From Branchiostoma floridae (Eukaryota; Chordata; Leptocardii; Amphioxiformes; Branchiostomatidae), in NCBI RefSeq assembly GCF_000003815.2, contig NC_049982.1, positions 9,695,349 to 9,759,348 of the forward strand: DNA of 64,000 nt, written 5' to 3'. Shown here in pieces: positions 10,855-23,900 of the stretch (position 1 is its first letter; each line of letters opens with the position of its first letter). A program made the translations under genes and the position numbers. The notes under the pieces are model-generated. The model searched no databases, was not told where the DNA came from, and was given only the letters and a program-made list of their open reading frames with translations.

Positions 10855-13800
10855 ATGGCGTATTTGGGTGTCCATCAAAGGAGTCTGTTTTGGTTGGCGA
10901 CAGTTTTGGCGTTTAGCAGTAGCACTGGTGAGTCCTTGTACCACATGTCTTCTGTTATGTATTCTTGTGGTTGTAACCGAACATTCTGTGACAGTAGACT
11001 GTCGTCCATGGCTGCGTTTTAGCGGCAGTTTTGTGCAAGTCGCGCGCTGCACAGGGAGGGATTAGTGTAAGCGATACCTTAAGTCTCGCCCATCGCTCAA
11101 ATCTGTCAAAACTTTCGGCCAGAAATCTTCCATTTCGCGACCAGGGGCCATATTATCACGTCTTTCGTGCTCAAAAACCATTTAAACGTGTATACCCGAT
11201 GCTGTGGACATAGTCGGTAGTGGCAGAATGCTTTTACTTGCTAATTTCCGCACCCGGCCAGGATAATGGGTCTTTTCTTGGTTCCGCCCGTAAACAAAAT
11301 AAACAACATGTCTTGATTTAAGACGGATGTTGTAGGATTCTTGTCTGACTTTCGCCGAAAACATGACGATAGATCTCAACATGAATTCTTATTTAAAGAA
11401 GACGGGAATTTACTTACTCATACAACCCTTTCCTGTAGAATTACCAAGGCCCATACTAGAAATTTCTCCTTCGCTCATTTTCTAAATCATGCCTGCCCCC
11501 GAATTTCTTCAAACCATTTTGCAGGTCTCTTTACTGTATGCTATAGTTAGAACAATTAACACCTTAACACTACGTTTAAAGGTTTACCAGAAGTTGACTT
11601 ATTGATATTTGCATCTGCCGATTAGCATTGCTGAGTATTTCTGTCCCATTATTTATTATTACTGCAGCAATGCAGTCAGTGTTCTCATGGTCTGATAATG
11701 CATGGGTAATAGTATCATATATAAAGACGTTAGTGTGTGCTTTATAGAACTATTACTATATGGGATGGGAAGAATATAAATGCTTGCTTCAATGATGACA
11801 TGAAAAGATACCTAATGTGAATGAATCTTATTTTCTAAAATTTCTTTTAGATGGAGAAGAGAACACAACATGGCCATTGCCAACGGTCCCGGTGCCGACC
11901 AGATGTAAGCCAATCGAGTTTGAGTGTGCCAACGGGCTGTGCATCCCCGGCAGCCGGTACTGTGACAGCTGGAACGACTGTCTGGATGGTTCGGATGAAA
12001 GAAATTGCCGTAAGCTTAACTTGAGATCTCCTCTGTGTGGGGATAGTCACAGTGTGTCGTGTATTCAGGGGCTTGACAAATGTTGCAAGAATCGCATGAG
12101 GCTCGTTCTCATTTAAATGTCGAAATGGTGTTGCCTGACTTTACGGCTTGATATGGAGAAAATTACAGACAACATCACTGGTTCCTTCATCTTTCCATAA
12201 CCCTTGTAATGTCTTACAAAAGATGCACAACAACATTCGTATTGGTTGATGGCTTAGACGGTTATTATAGCCACTGATCGGATTTCACACCCTAAAAAAT
12301 GGCTGTCGCCTGAGAAGAAACGAAGAATTCAAATAGTAGCCAAAAATGTAACAATTCAGTTCCCAGAATAATTGTTCGGCAGGTGAAACCAGCTACCAAG
12401 GCCCTCTGCACGATCACGTCAGATTGCTCCTGTCAATGATCTTGGAGGCTGTGTGAGGTGGTTTATGTCTGTCGCCAGATTCTGTAACAAACGTTACTAC
12501 CACGAGTACGATGGTTGCCACGGTTTTATTATCCATGTATAAGACTAGAAATGACCGTTTTTGTGACGCTGCACAGTTTTTCTGGCTTCCTAAAGAAACA
12601 AGAAAGGGTTGTTGACTGTTATTTGTATCCCACCTTGCTTAACAAAATGTTGTACAGAAATGACTGTAACAAACGTTACCATTGTTCGATGCTATCTAAG
12701 CTTTCTATTTGACTTGGTGTAAAAAAGGTACCCACTTTTCAAATGTCCCTTGGGACATCCACGTATACCTAAATGATGTCGTCAATAAGGTAAGTCCTTT
12801 AGAAGAAAATAGGGTAAAGTTTACTATTGTAACAAACGTTACCAGTAACGTTTGTTACCTGCCCTGTAATGTATTACCAATGGGACCGAAAATAATAAGT
12901 TGCCATTTTTTGGCTATGGTTAAAAGAGGAATTTTCCTAAACAACCAGGTAGTTTTCACTGAAAATAAAGCCGATTTATTTTTCGACCAAAAAAATGCCA
13001 TTTTCGACATTTCAATGAGAACGAGTGATGAACGTGTGTGATCTGAAATTCGAAGCAAGGTTATGTATCTTCAGTTACAGTTCGTGGACACGTGGACATG
13101 CTCTGGGCTACAAAGAGACTTAATACTAGTAGTGACTACAATTTACAAACTGAGTTTATGTTCAGAAGGGGTTATGCAGGCAAACTCTCCAAGTCATTTG
13201 TTTTTTTGGTTAGCCTTTGACCTTCTTTTCACTTGTTTTATTGCTTAAGACACTTTATGACCAATGAACCTCCTGTCAAAAATGAAATGGGCTAAACTGG
13301 GCTAGAATGTATGACCATTACACTAACAGTGTATAATCACACATTTCCTCCTCCACAGCTCGACCACCCACCACACAGTGCTCACGGCTGCAGTTTCCCT
13401 GCAATGACGGACATTGTATCATCCTGCGCTTCCGCTGTAACGGCTTTGAAGACTGTCCGGATGGGAGCGATGAGATTAACTGTCGTAAGTTGGTGAAGAT
13501 GGCCTTGGTTGGTGATAATAATCCAATCAATTTACATGTAAAGTTAAACCATTGGGCAAATAAGGAAGATTTATTGAAAAGGTATGTTCAGGGTATTGCG
13601 ACAAAACCTGAGCCTCAAAAATTGTAAATTCAATTCCTCTCTTTGGGTGTGGGTTGCAGGCTGTTGCTGTGTTCTGGATTCTATATCACAATAGACATAC
13701 AAAGAAGACATATTCAAACAGTTATGAATTTTCAATGGAAAGGTCACTGCAAGAATAAAGCTACCACAAAAGTTTCTAGATTTATTGTATATGTAGGTCA

Positions 13801-15446
13801 AAGAAGACTTCTTTTTTGTAATTTTATTATCAGAAAACCATGTACAACATAATTAGAAGGCTTTATTGTAGTTTCCTGTGTTAATGCACTTCTCTGTCCA
13901 CACAGCGCTCTACCCTATGGTGTGCCTGAACCCACTGTTCCGCTGTGAAAATGGAAGGTGCATCGACAAGAGCTTTGTGTGTGATGGGAAGGACAACTGT
14001 AAGGACCTGAGTGATGAGGTGCACTGTGATGTCCCCTCAGGTAAGGCTGTCTGTACCACACCATGAAGACTGGTCTTGCAGTGGCTCAGTGTATCAGATA
14101 TACATATATATGCAAAGTCAAACGGCTATGTGCTGCTGCACCCATGCTGAAAGTGAAAGAAAGCCACCTATATCCATGGAAAGCTGAAGTAAAGCTTCAT
14201 GAAAGAAAATGGCAAATTTCCTTTTTTTAATTTAGGCAATGACACTACTACTTGCTTATAAAAGCATTACATTTGAAATGGTTTTGTTTGTCAATTATTA
14301 ATTTTTCATGTGCTTTCTTGCCCTTACATGCTAACATTGAAATAAGTTTGAGGGCTCTGGTATATCCAGGTCAAACAAGAAACTTTTTTCATGCCAATCA
14401 TCCCAGGCTCCCCCCAGAACAGTGGCCCCAGTAGTACGTCCCACCTCCTGTACCATGATGCTCGGTACCAGGCCGCGACCTACACCATCATCGGCTGCAC
14501 AGTTGCGTTCGTCGCAGTGGTGGTGTGTTTCGTCATCACTGTCCACCGGATCAAGCGGAGACAGGAGGCCCTGCGTGCGCCGCCCCGCCAGCGACAGGAT
14601 ATCGCCAGGGACTACAGGAGAGGACTATTTCCCTCACAGAACCAGGTAGAGTTATCTCCACAATGACCAAGTAAAAAATTGTTTTCTTCAGGAACATTAC
14701 AGATTTTGTTTATGAAATTTTTGGACCATAGATTAATGGGAGCAACCATTAGTTCATAGATTTATTTCAGTTACAGTTTTTGACAGCTGTCTGATGATTG
14801 ATGTAAAGCTCCTTAAAACTTATAGCTGAGATGTCTGTAGCTTAGAACTGGTGAAATCACTTAAACATTGTTTCCTCATGCATGTAAATGAAATGTCTGT
14901 CTGCAGATGCCGTACTTCATCGAGAGCAGTGGATACAGGAGAGCCGCAGGTAACTACCTGGTGACGTACAACATCAACAACGGGGTGCAGATCATATCCA
15001 ACGGGCTGGTCAAGCCTTACGATGCACCACCCAAGTACTCCGACATCGTGGGGGAACTAGCGGAGGAGTCTCCAGACTCTCCAGGATCACCACCTCCCCC
15101 CTACAGCGAAGTGGAGCAGCCCTTGCTGATGAGACTGGATGCTGGGGAACACCAGGAGGGAGAGGCTGGCGGAAACCTGCAGGTTCTCCTGGTCTCTGGG
15201 AGGGGGGATAGAGACTTTACTGTGACCCCGGGTCAAAGTGGAGAGGTTGTATGTCAAAGGACAGAGGAAGCAGTACCAATGTTAGCAGAGGAAGGAAGGG
15301 AAGGAGAGTCAAATGTGGGTGTCAGGACAACAGACAGCAGTGGTAGCGCTATGACAGTGAGATCGGAAGAGCCATCTAGTGATCAGCATGGGGACTGCAT
15401 CAGAAGAACCCAGTCTGAGCCAGAGGGTGTTACCGAAGTTCAGTGA
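10855..15446 (+). CDS. LDLRAD3: LDLRAD3-like single-pass receptor: signal peptide, three LDL-A modules, TM, PPxY tail
   Basis: Exons 10855-10927, 11851-12009, 13359-13484, 13906-14040, 14407-14645, 14907-15446 join in phase to 423 residues. Exon 1 is a signal peptide (hydrophobic [14 protein letters not shown]). Exons 2-4 each give one LDL-receptor class A repeat with six cysteines and the calcium-binding acidic cluster ([24 protein letters not shown]). Exon 5 carries the membrane segment ([20 protein letters not shown]) and a basic stop-transfer (RIKRR). The tail has PPKY and PPPPY motifs, which in LDLRAD3 recruit NEDD4/ITCH-type ubiquitin ligases (known for the vertebrate protein). Three LDL-A repeats, one TM and paired PPxY support LDLRAD3; the tail is longer than in the human protein (345 residues). 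Another LDL-A/PPxY membrane protein is possible. Confidence 0.82.
12100..13026. mobile_element. About 930-bp non-autonomous DNA element, same TIR family as 9538-9693
   Basis: Ends GGCTCGTTCTCATTTAAATG and (reverse complement) CTCGTTCTCATTGAAATG are inverted. The interior has GTAACAAACGTTAC at least three times (near 12484, 12665, 12830), the last followed at once by its reverse complement GTAACGTTTGTTAC. No transposase ORF is visible. It lies in LDLRAD3-like intron 2. Confidence 0.6.
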
Positions 15447-16802
15447 AAGAGTTTTCATTATATTCTCACATTTTGTGTTGTCTCAAAGATGAGTATTCAT
15501 CTCGGAAAAGAAATATTAGAGGCACAGGAACAATCTGGCTAATCACAGATTCTAACATGGACGTTTGTGCCAACTCTGTGCCTGGTAGCTTCCATACAGC
15601 TTAAAAAGTGCTGTACAAGTCTTAGCAGAAAATATAAGCAGAAACAAGAGGTCTGATTGAAGACAGCAAGAGCATGCAGCAAAGTGAGGGCAACAATTAA
15701 AAGTGATGTTAAGTTTTTGTGAAAGAGTACTAAAACTAAGGCAAGTTTGTACTTTTAGACTGGCTAAGTATTAACCATGACAGTCACTGTTCAAGTGCAA
15801 CCTTAACAGAATTTGGTTGGTTAAGCTTCACACTGTGGACTACAGCAATGTAAGTGTTGAGAACACTTAGAAAACATATTGCAATACAAGAGTCTATGCT
15901 GTCATAGAAACTTAACTAGAATGGCAGAGATGTTTTGAACATTATGATCACTTGTTTGTAGCATTGAACAATCATCAAATAGTGTGGATACTCCCTGTAC
16001 AGTTCCCATGTTTGTACAGTTATGAAGAAGATTTTTGGTGTATATTTTCTATATCATACTGTTGCAAAGCTAATGTTGGCATTCTACATAAGCATACTTA
16101 CATACATTCCACTTATTATGCCATTAATGTTGGCAAGAAAAGGCTGTTCCAGAAATTGATTGGTTTGACATGCCCTTGTCAGCTGTGCTTATCAGAAACA
16201 GCACCAGAACTTTATTGTGCTTAACTTAATGCGTAACATTTGCATATGAAACATTTGTTGCCTTCTCTTATTTAAACATTGTAAATTGACTGCCATAAGC
16301 AATAGTTTGTTAACGTCAGTCAAAGAGATGTCAAATTTCCATTTAGTGGTACGTACCAAGTCACCTCAATATCTGTGAGATGCATTTGCTTGGTTTGTAA
16401 AACAATAATAACATGATTTATGTGCAGTCCATTATGCAACATTGCTTAGCCAGGCCTTTGCTTAGTAGAACCAGTGTTGACTTACAATCAATGTAAGTTG
16501 TATCCTGTAATCTTCTTAATGCCATGTTCAGACAGATGTATGTTTGATGTTTAGCTATTTAGATGTATTAGACAAGAGCTATTGTTATATGACGAATATA
16601 ACCTGTTAGCCATATATTTTCATATTATTTTTGTACCATCACGTGATTATATCTTACCTGCATCATAACTTGTATGGGGTAGTAGTAGGGGGAGAGTGTA
16701 GTGACTCATTGTACCTATACCACCAATGTATGCTGTACAGAGTAGGGCAGCTATATGTATGTCAGAAGGATTATCATGTTGTTAGACAAAAGGGACAATA
16801 AA
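15447..16802 (+). other. 3' UTR of the LDLRAD3-like gene
   Basis: A 1.35-kb stretch without coding signal runs to a polyadenylation signal AATAAA at 16797-16802. This is the first well-placed signal before the minisatellite, so it is a reasonable transcript end (inference). Confidence 0.5.
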
Positions 16803-16943
16803 AGTACACGGCTATTTGTATCTGGAATTGGATCTGATCCTGGCATGTGTAAGGGGAATTTCAACTCATTTTCCCAAGTTATGACAGTTGGTTGATTTGG
16901 TCTGATCCCACCATTAATTTGCAGTCATGTTTTGAAAACATTT

Positions 16944-17440
16944 GGTACAGCCACTGTTCAGGGTTGTCCATAGATCCACCAGTGGTACAGCCATTGTTCA
17001 AGGTTGTCCATAGATCCACCAGTGGTACAGCCATTGTTCAAGTTTGTCCATAGATACACCATTGGAACAGCCACTGTTCAAGGTTGTCCATAGATACACC
17101 AGTGGTACAGCTGCTGTTAAAGGTTGTCCATAGATACACCAGTGGTACAGCTGCTGTTAAAGGTTGTCCATAGATACACCAGTGGTACAGCCACTATTCA
17201 GGGTTGTCCATAGATACACCAGTGGTACAGTCATTGTTCAAGGTTGTCCATAGATACACCAGTGGTACAGCTGCTGTTAAAGGTTGTCCATAGATACACC
17301 AGTGGTACAGCTGCTGTTAAAGGTTGTCCATAGATACACCAGTGGTACAGCCACTATTCAGGGTTGTCCATAGATACACCAGTGGTACAGCCATTGTTCA
17401 GGGTTGTCCATAGATACACCAGTGGTACAGCTGCTGCAAA
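16944..17440. repeat. 40-bp minisatellite, about 12.5 units with higher-order structure
   Basis: The unit TTGTCCATAGATACACCAGTGGTACAG plus a variable 13-bp end repeats every 40 bp. From 17111 the variable ends run ctgctgttaa, ctgctgttaa, ccactattca, then t/ccattgttca, and that order recurs, giving a 160-bp higher-order period seen a little over twice. Confidence 0.92.
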
Positions 17441-17617
17441 GTGCCCGAGTCTGCATCTGAAAGGTACAACAATAGTTCATCGTGCTGGAGGTTAACTTTA
17501 CCTTCTTATCTTACAGGTCATGTAATAACAGGCATGTCTACAATGATATTGATAGTGCATATGACTTAGTCATGCAACTGTTTTTTGTTTTTTTCAACTT
17601 AAATCTAATACATTAGT

Positions 17618-17828
17618 TACTGTAAATGCAGAAATGTTAGCGGTGGATTAATGTTTGCGGTTTTCGTAGTGACTACTTCCCCGTGAACTTAAACCACCGC
17701 GAACATTTTTCTATTATGGTATTAGACTGCAGTCTATGGTGTTACCGCGAATTTAAATCTACTGCGAAAAGTCCCTTTTCCCGCTACCGCGAAATTAAAT
17801 CCCCGCGAACTTAAATGCATTTACAGTA
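17618..17828. mobile_element. 211-bp MITE, TA-flanked, TIR CTGTAAATGCA
   Basis: Begins TACTGTAAATGCA and ends TGCATTTACAGTA, a perfect 13-bp inverted pair if the terminal TA is counted; TA is the target duplicated by Tc1/mariner elements. The interior repeats CCGCGAA-TTAAAT blocks. Confidence 0.75.
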
Positions 17829-17949
17829 TTCTGACAGTTTATTCTGGTGACTTTGGAGAAGATTGATGGATGTCACTTAAAACATCAAGAAATCTTAAGT
17901 TATCCAGTTGTAGAGACTAATTTGCCAAAAGAAGGCAAGTATATTATTT

Positions 17950-20900
17950 TCAGCTTTTGATATAGACCTCTCCCTCACCTTGCAGGTTGAGTTTTTGCAA
18001 CAGTTGTGTCACCCTCTCCTTATCTGCTAACACATCAGTAAGTGTTGTTGGGAGCAGACATGGCAGGGTAGTGTTGAAGTGCAGCGTGATGTTGTTGTGG
18101 AAGGTGGCATACACCAGACAGGGGACATTCTTTCCTGGCGCCACTGCATACAGACCTGATGGAAAAAATTGTCAAACAATTGACTGGTGTGTCAACTGTG
18201 GGCCCAGGATCATAAGACCCTCTCTCTGTGCCAAGATGTAATTTCAGAAGTAGATGAACTGAAGTACTCATTGATGAAGACTAACAAAAGGTCTGCTTTT
18301 TCCCAAATGCTTTAAAATGCGTCTTATAATTGGCTAACTGCCACTGCAGGCCTGCCAAACTGCTATGTTAGTCCAAAAGGCAGGTATACTGGTTGTCCAG
18401 TGCAGATGATATAAAGACAAACTGCCAATGTTAGCCAATGCCTCTCTCCATGATGCAGAAGCGCCCCCTACCTGCACAGAAGGCATTGACAGGCTGGTCG
18501 AACTGGAAGCGGACCATGTTGCGCAAGTGGTCCATGATGTACGTCTGTCCGTCCCACCCACAGGCCACGATCTCGTCTTTTCCATCCATCTGTGTGGGAA
18601 AAAGAGGTTCCTGTCATTGTATATCAAGTCTTGTAACAGCATTATTTCAAATGGTAGTTATGTTTTGTATGATGTCAGCTTTTAGATCATTTCCTTCTGC
18701 CTGTGTTCCTCTATTAAAGAGGACTTCTCTGGTATCATAACACATTTCCTTGCCCCACTAGCTTTACAAGAAAATACATGTCTTGGAGAGGAAAGGCCAC
18801 ACAAAAGCAACTCGAAATTGTAAGCTGTGAACAAGATATCCAAAAACGTTATCAGACATCATTGTACATGTACATACACAAACAAACTTAAGAGATAAAA
18901 TGCGTATTTCTTGACATTGTGTCAATCATCCTTATTCACTACTCACCGTGACATCCAGTTTTGTAAGAGAGAACAGGTGGTGGTCCACCTGAAGTGACCA
19001 AACAATCTCCTCCCCCTGACCCAGCATCAAGGTACCTGAATAAAACAAACAAACAGTTGCCAAATTCTGCCTGACTTTGTGAGTCAAAAGAAGGATCGGT
19101 ATACTTGTCAGTGTTTTGAATTTTTTTTAAAAATAATCTGTGATGACTTTGCTTCTTTTCTATTGAATTCTTTGGTAAGCAATATCAATTTTGGGTACAT
19201 AGAAGATACAACACGGGATATTCATAATATTATTAAGAAAGAAAATATGGATTTGGTCATTTAGAAAGGCCAACAGGATGGAACGTTAGTAAGTGTAAGT
19301 AAGTAACCACCTACCATCAAGGGTGCACATGGCATACAGCCCCCGCCCTGGGCAGTCACCTGCATCATCTGAGGGCCCTACAAACAAATCAATAAACAAC
19401 AACAAAAGGTATCTCTGAACAATCATTACAATTCGAACAAACTTCTGTGGGTAAGGCTGAGTGTGTGGAAAGTGTGGATCTGCATTTTATATACTGTATA
19501 GGGATTTCTGACATTTGCAATAATGGGCTATTTTTCCTTGTTGAATGACCACTCTCTGTAGTGCTGTATGTAACGCTAGTTCACCTTTATTCGCGGGGAA
19601 ACCTATATCCGTTGTATTTAAATCCAGGCTACTTAGGGGTATCAAGTTGACGGACAGTACGTACTTTCCAACTGCAATGAATATTTTGAAGAAAACAAGA
19701 AATCTTTTTAAAAAAGCTGTGCCTTGCCGCGTATTTTATGTTATTTTGGTAAGTTAGACTAGATTCTACGCTTAAAAATCCCGAATTCCACATGTCGCCC
19801 CCCTCCCCCTCATTATCATAATTTATGTCAGATGAATTATTGGCACATTAAACAGGTTTTGTAAAACTTTTTGACCCACAATGAATATGCATTATTTTTT
19901 ATTACAAACTAAGTTCCTTCTGATGCGATTTGTGATATATATTTATATAAACATGGTGAGTTAAAGCGTAGATTTATTACGCTGGACCACATACAGTAAC
20001 ATGCGTCTAGAAGAGCGTTTTAATACTCGTCTGGAATGTACCATTGTCTAACTAAGCCATGAAACTCGGCACGTTGATCACTTCATTGTGACAATGTGTT
20101 TTTGCCCGTATGTGGTTCGAAAGTCGGTCGAACTCTGGGCTTTGATGAGTTGATCTATTGGTTTGAAAGTCGGTTGAACTCTGGGCTTATTGAGTTGATC
20201 TAATGGTTTGCAAGTCGGTTGAACTCTGGGCTTTAATGAGTTGATCTAAAACTGCAGAATCTAGTTGCAGCATTGTGGTTTACTTCTGCCCCCCGCCCAT
20301 TGCGTTGACTGGGCTGAGAGGGGCAGAGGTGGTTCATCCATTGTGGGGCGTTCGCCCTGTTTCGCATCTGCAAAATCTAGTTGCAGCATTGTAGTTTCTG
20401 CTGTCCCCCGCCCATTATATAGACTGGGCTGAGAGGGGGCAGAGGTCATCCATTGTAGGACGCTGCTCTGTTTTGCATTTCAAGGGTTGAGACAGACAGT
20501 GGTGTCCATTTTGTCTGAGTGGAAATTTCCACTTGGGCTTGCTCCTTGGCAAATTTAGCAATTTAGTTTGAGAACCAGTAGCGCCCGGAGAGGCTGCCTA
20601 GTCTATTGGTTCGTACTTGGTTGTTCTTTAAGCGTGTCAGTTTGGTTACACGCCTTCAGTTACGTTACGTTTTCAACCCTTGCTGCCCGTGGAGGCTGTC
20701 TGATTTACAGGTAGTGTTTTTCAGGGTCTCTGGCAGCTCTGTCTGCTCATATTTTGGTTCCTTTTTAGTTTTATTTGGTTCTAGTTAAAGCTGCATTATG
20801 AAGCGTCCTCTTTCAATAAAAGTTGCCGTGTACCGTGATCGGTTAACGTATGAACAAGTGTTTACTTTGCTGAGCGAGGTTTCGGCTCCCATGAGCAGCA

Positions 20901-23900
20901 TTCAGGCTGTTCAGTCTCTGGGACCAAACTCATTCGACGTGTCATTTTCCTCGGTACACGAGCGTACATTGTATGCGGGGAAACTGTCTGGTTTAGACGC
21001 CGTGGATGTGTCATCTTACGCGGCGGCGGAGATAATTGTCACGGCCACAAGAATTCCGTATGAGCTCGATGACAACTATGTCAGGAACTGGTTAAATCAA
21101 TACTGTGCCGTCATCACGTCCCGTATGGTAACATACCGGGACAGACCGACCATCAAAAATGGGAACCGGCAATACAAAGTAGTTTTAAAGCCGGGATGCA
21201 ATATCCCATCAGCATGGAAAATGTATGACGGGAGGATGGTTTTCTTTAGGTATGTGGGGCAGCCCCGTACCTGCTTGAGATGCAACCAGGAAGGGCATGA
21301 GTCGGCAAATTGTGCAGTAACATTTTGCAACAAATGCCAGTCCATTGGGCATTTGGCCATGGATTGTACCAACGATGTTGTGTGCCTCAGTTGCAGGGCA
21401 GAGGGACATACGGCTCGCCGTTGTCCCCTGTCCTTCGCAAACAGGATTAAGATGGGAGCCAGTTGGGCTAAGAGCCAAGAGCTCCCGGCAGGTGTGAGTC
21501 AGGTCCGTGAACACCATGATGGAGGGGTTCCTCAGGCTGCAAATAAGCCTGATCGGTCGGAACTGGCCCATGTTTCTGACGCAGAGTCTGGTGTATCTGA
21601 TCCTGTTTCGCCTCCAGGTCACCCTGGCAGTGTGGACCCGGGTACTTCTTCGGCTGTGAAGTCGGATGTTTCTTCTCCGGTCGCGGAGTCGGAGGCTTCT
21701 CCTCCGGTCGCGGTGGTTGAGCCGTCTGAGGACGTGCTGTCGGAGGCCGCTCCTTCGCTGACCAAGTTTTCTCCGGTCGCGGTGGTTGAGCCGTCTGAGG
21801 ACTTGCTGTCGGGGGCCGCTCCTTCTCTGACCAAGTTTTCTCCGGTCGCGGTGGTTGAGCCGTCTGAGGACGTGCTGTCGGAGGCCGCTCCTTCTCTGGC
21901 CAAGCCTGGCCTTTCTTCCTCTTCTAGCGAGCAGGTACCCTCAACATCTGCTGCTCTGGTACCGGCCCCTCGCGCCCGGTCCCAGAGAAGGAGGCGTAAG
22001 GCGGCCAGTCCAATCCGACCTGTTACTCGTCGGTACATGTGTCAGGGTTGTGAGTTGGATTACACAATCACTCTGGAGGTGGTGTCTTGTCATCAGTGCA
22101 AGGCAGACATAACTCCAGAATCTGCTCTCCTTGCTTTCTGTGAGGGCCCAGTTTGTCAAAGCGATAATCGCCTCTTTCTTTGTCAGAGCTGCCATGATGG
22201 CAACTCTGATATTGCTGACAAAGATTCCAGGAAAAGGTGTAGGGGCGATTCCAGTGAGGGATCTGCCTCTGCAAAGACTTTGTCGAAAGGAAAAAAGATT
22301 CGTAAGGAGCCGGATTCCGACTCCAGTCTTGTTATCGAGGAGTTTCCCTCGGAGAGTCTTCGTTCTGTGGACGGTAACGAGTCTGACTCTACTGTTGGCT
22401 CCAGAAGCCTCATCATTGATGAGGATACTTCGGATGCCTCTCAGGCTCCAAGTCCCGATTTGGTAGCAAAGGCGAGAGCCATTGTCATCTCCTCTGACTT
22501 GTACAAGAATAAGGCTGTCTTTGTGTGCAACCAGTTTATTTCTCATGGTTGTGACGAACTCTTGCATAGTTTTAGGTCTTTGAAATCCCACCTTGCAAAG
22601 GCGCATGGCATCTCCGGGGACGTTGTGCCTTGTAAGGTTGGTAATTGTTCGAGGTTTTTTAAAACCACGATGTTATGTCTCAAGCACCTCTACAATGTCC
22701 ACCCCCAATTTGTTAACCGAATTGGTGTGGAAGGAATTGATGATCTGTACCACTAATTCCTCACATTCCGATGTTGTTTGACATTCCTTCTCTATGTAGC
22801 CTCATGGTTCTTATTGCTACACTCAATGTCTGTGGGCTCCGTAGTCCGCAGAAGAGGAGGCAGGTTTTCGGCTTTTGCCGTCAACATAAATTTGACGTTG
22901 TTTGCCTCCAAGAGTGCCATGTTTCGTCAACATCTGAAGCGGTGCTCTGGGAGAAGGAATGGGGAGGCCAAGCGTTTTGGGCATTGGGCTCCTCCCAATC
23001 TAGAGGTGTGGGTATTTTACTCTCTCCATCTTTCAATTTTGATGTGGTTAAAAAGTCTTGTGACGATAGTGGGCGTGTTGTCTGTGTCGTCTTGTCCGAT
23101 GGTGTGCGTAATTTCAAAGTTTGTAACATGTATGCTCCTAACATTTCTGCGGAGCGTACTGGATTTTTTAAAAATTTGTATAAGTTTCTGTCGGGGGCTG
23201 AGCCCCTTATTTTGTGCGGTGATTTTAACTGCGTTGAAGATGTTGATATTGATAAGAGGGGCGGGAACCCGGCTCATGGTAGTGGCGGTTCCACCATTTT
23301 AAAAGACATTTGCGCCGATTTTAATGTGCATGACTCTTGGAGACATGAGAATCCTTCTAAAAAGGTCTTCACTTGGAGACAGCCGACCAAAGGTATTGCC
23401 TGTCGGCTGGACCGATTTTATTCGTCTAAATGCCTCGTCGTTTCAAACTACTGTTTTTTACCCGCATATTTTACAGACCATGACTGTGTGTCCTTGTCAA
23501 TTTTACCGGATGTGAAGAAGAAGCCTGGCTTGTGGAAATGTAATGTATCGATTTTAAAAAGAGACAAAGTTTTAAATGATTTTAAACTCGCTTTTAACAA
23601 TTGGAAGACTTTGAAACCAGGTTTTCCTTCTTTGCGAGCCTGGTGGGATGATGTAAAGGCTAGAACTCGCTCTCTCCTGATCAGAATTTCTTGTGAACTG
23701 GCTAGGGAGAGACGGGAGTCCATGTTTACCTTGAATAATGAACTTGTCGATCTCACCAACAAGATGAACGACGGGGCCTCTTCGGCGGACATCTTGCGTA
23801 GGTATGAATGTACTAAGTCTTCCTTGTCCGAGTTGTCCGCTGAGGAGGCTCGCGGTGCTTTTGTTCGGTCCAGAGTCAAGCAATTTGTCGAGGGGGAAAA

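Noticed and set aside
16944-17440. CRISPR-like array of regular repeats
   Set aside because: Units are contiguous 40-bp minisatellite copies without unique spacers, in a eukaryotic genome.
21619-22606. Minus-strand ORFs opposite LINE ORF1
   Set aside because: Antisense of a biased, repeat-bearing coding sequence; no start context or domain.
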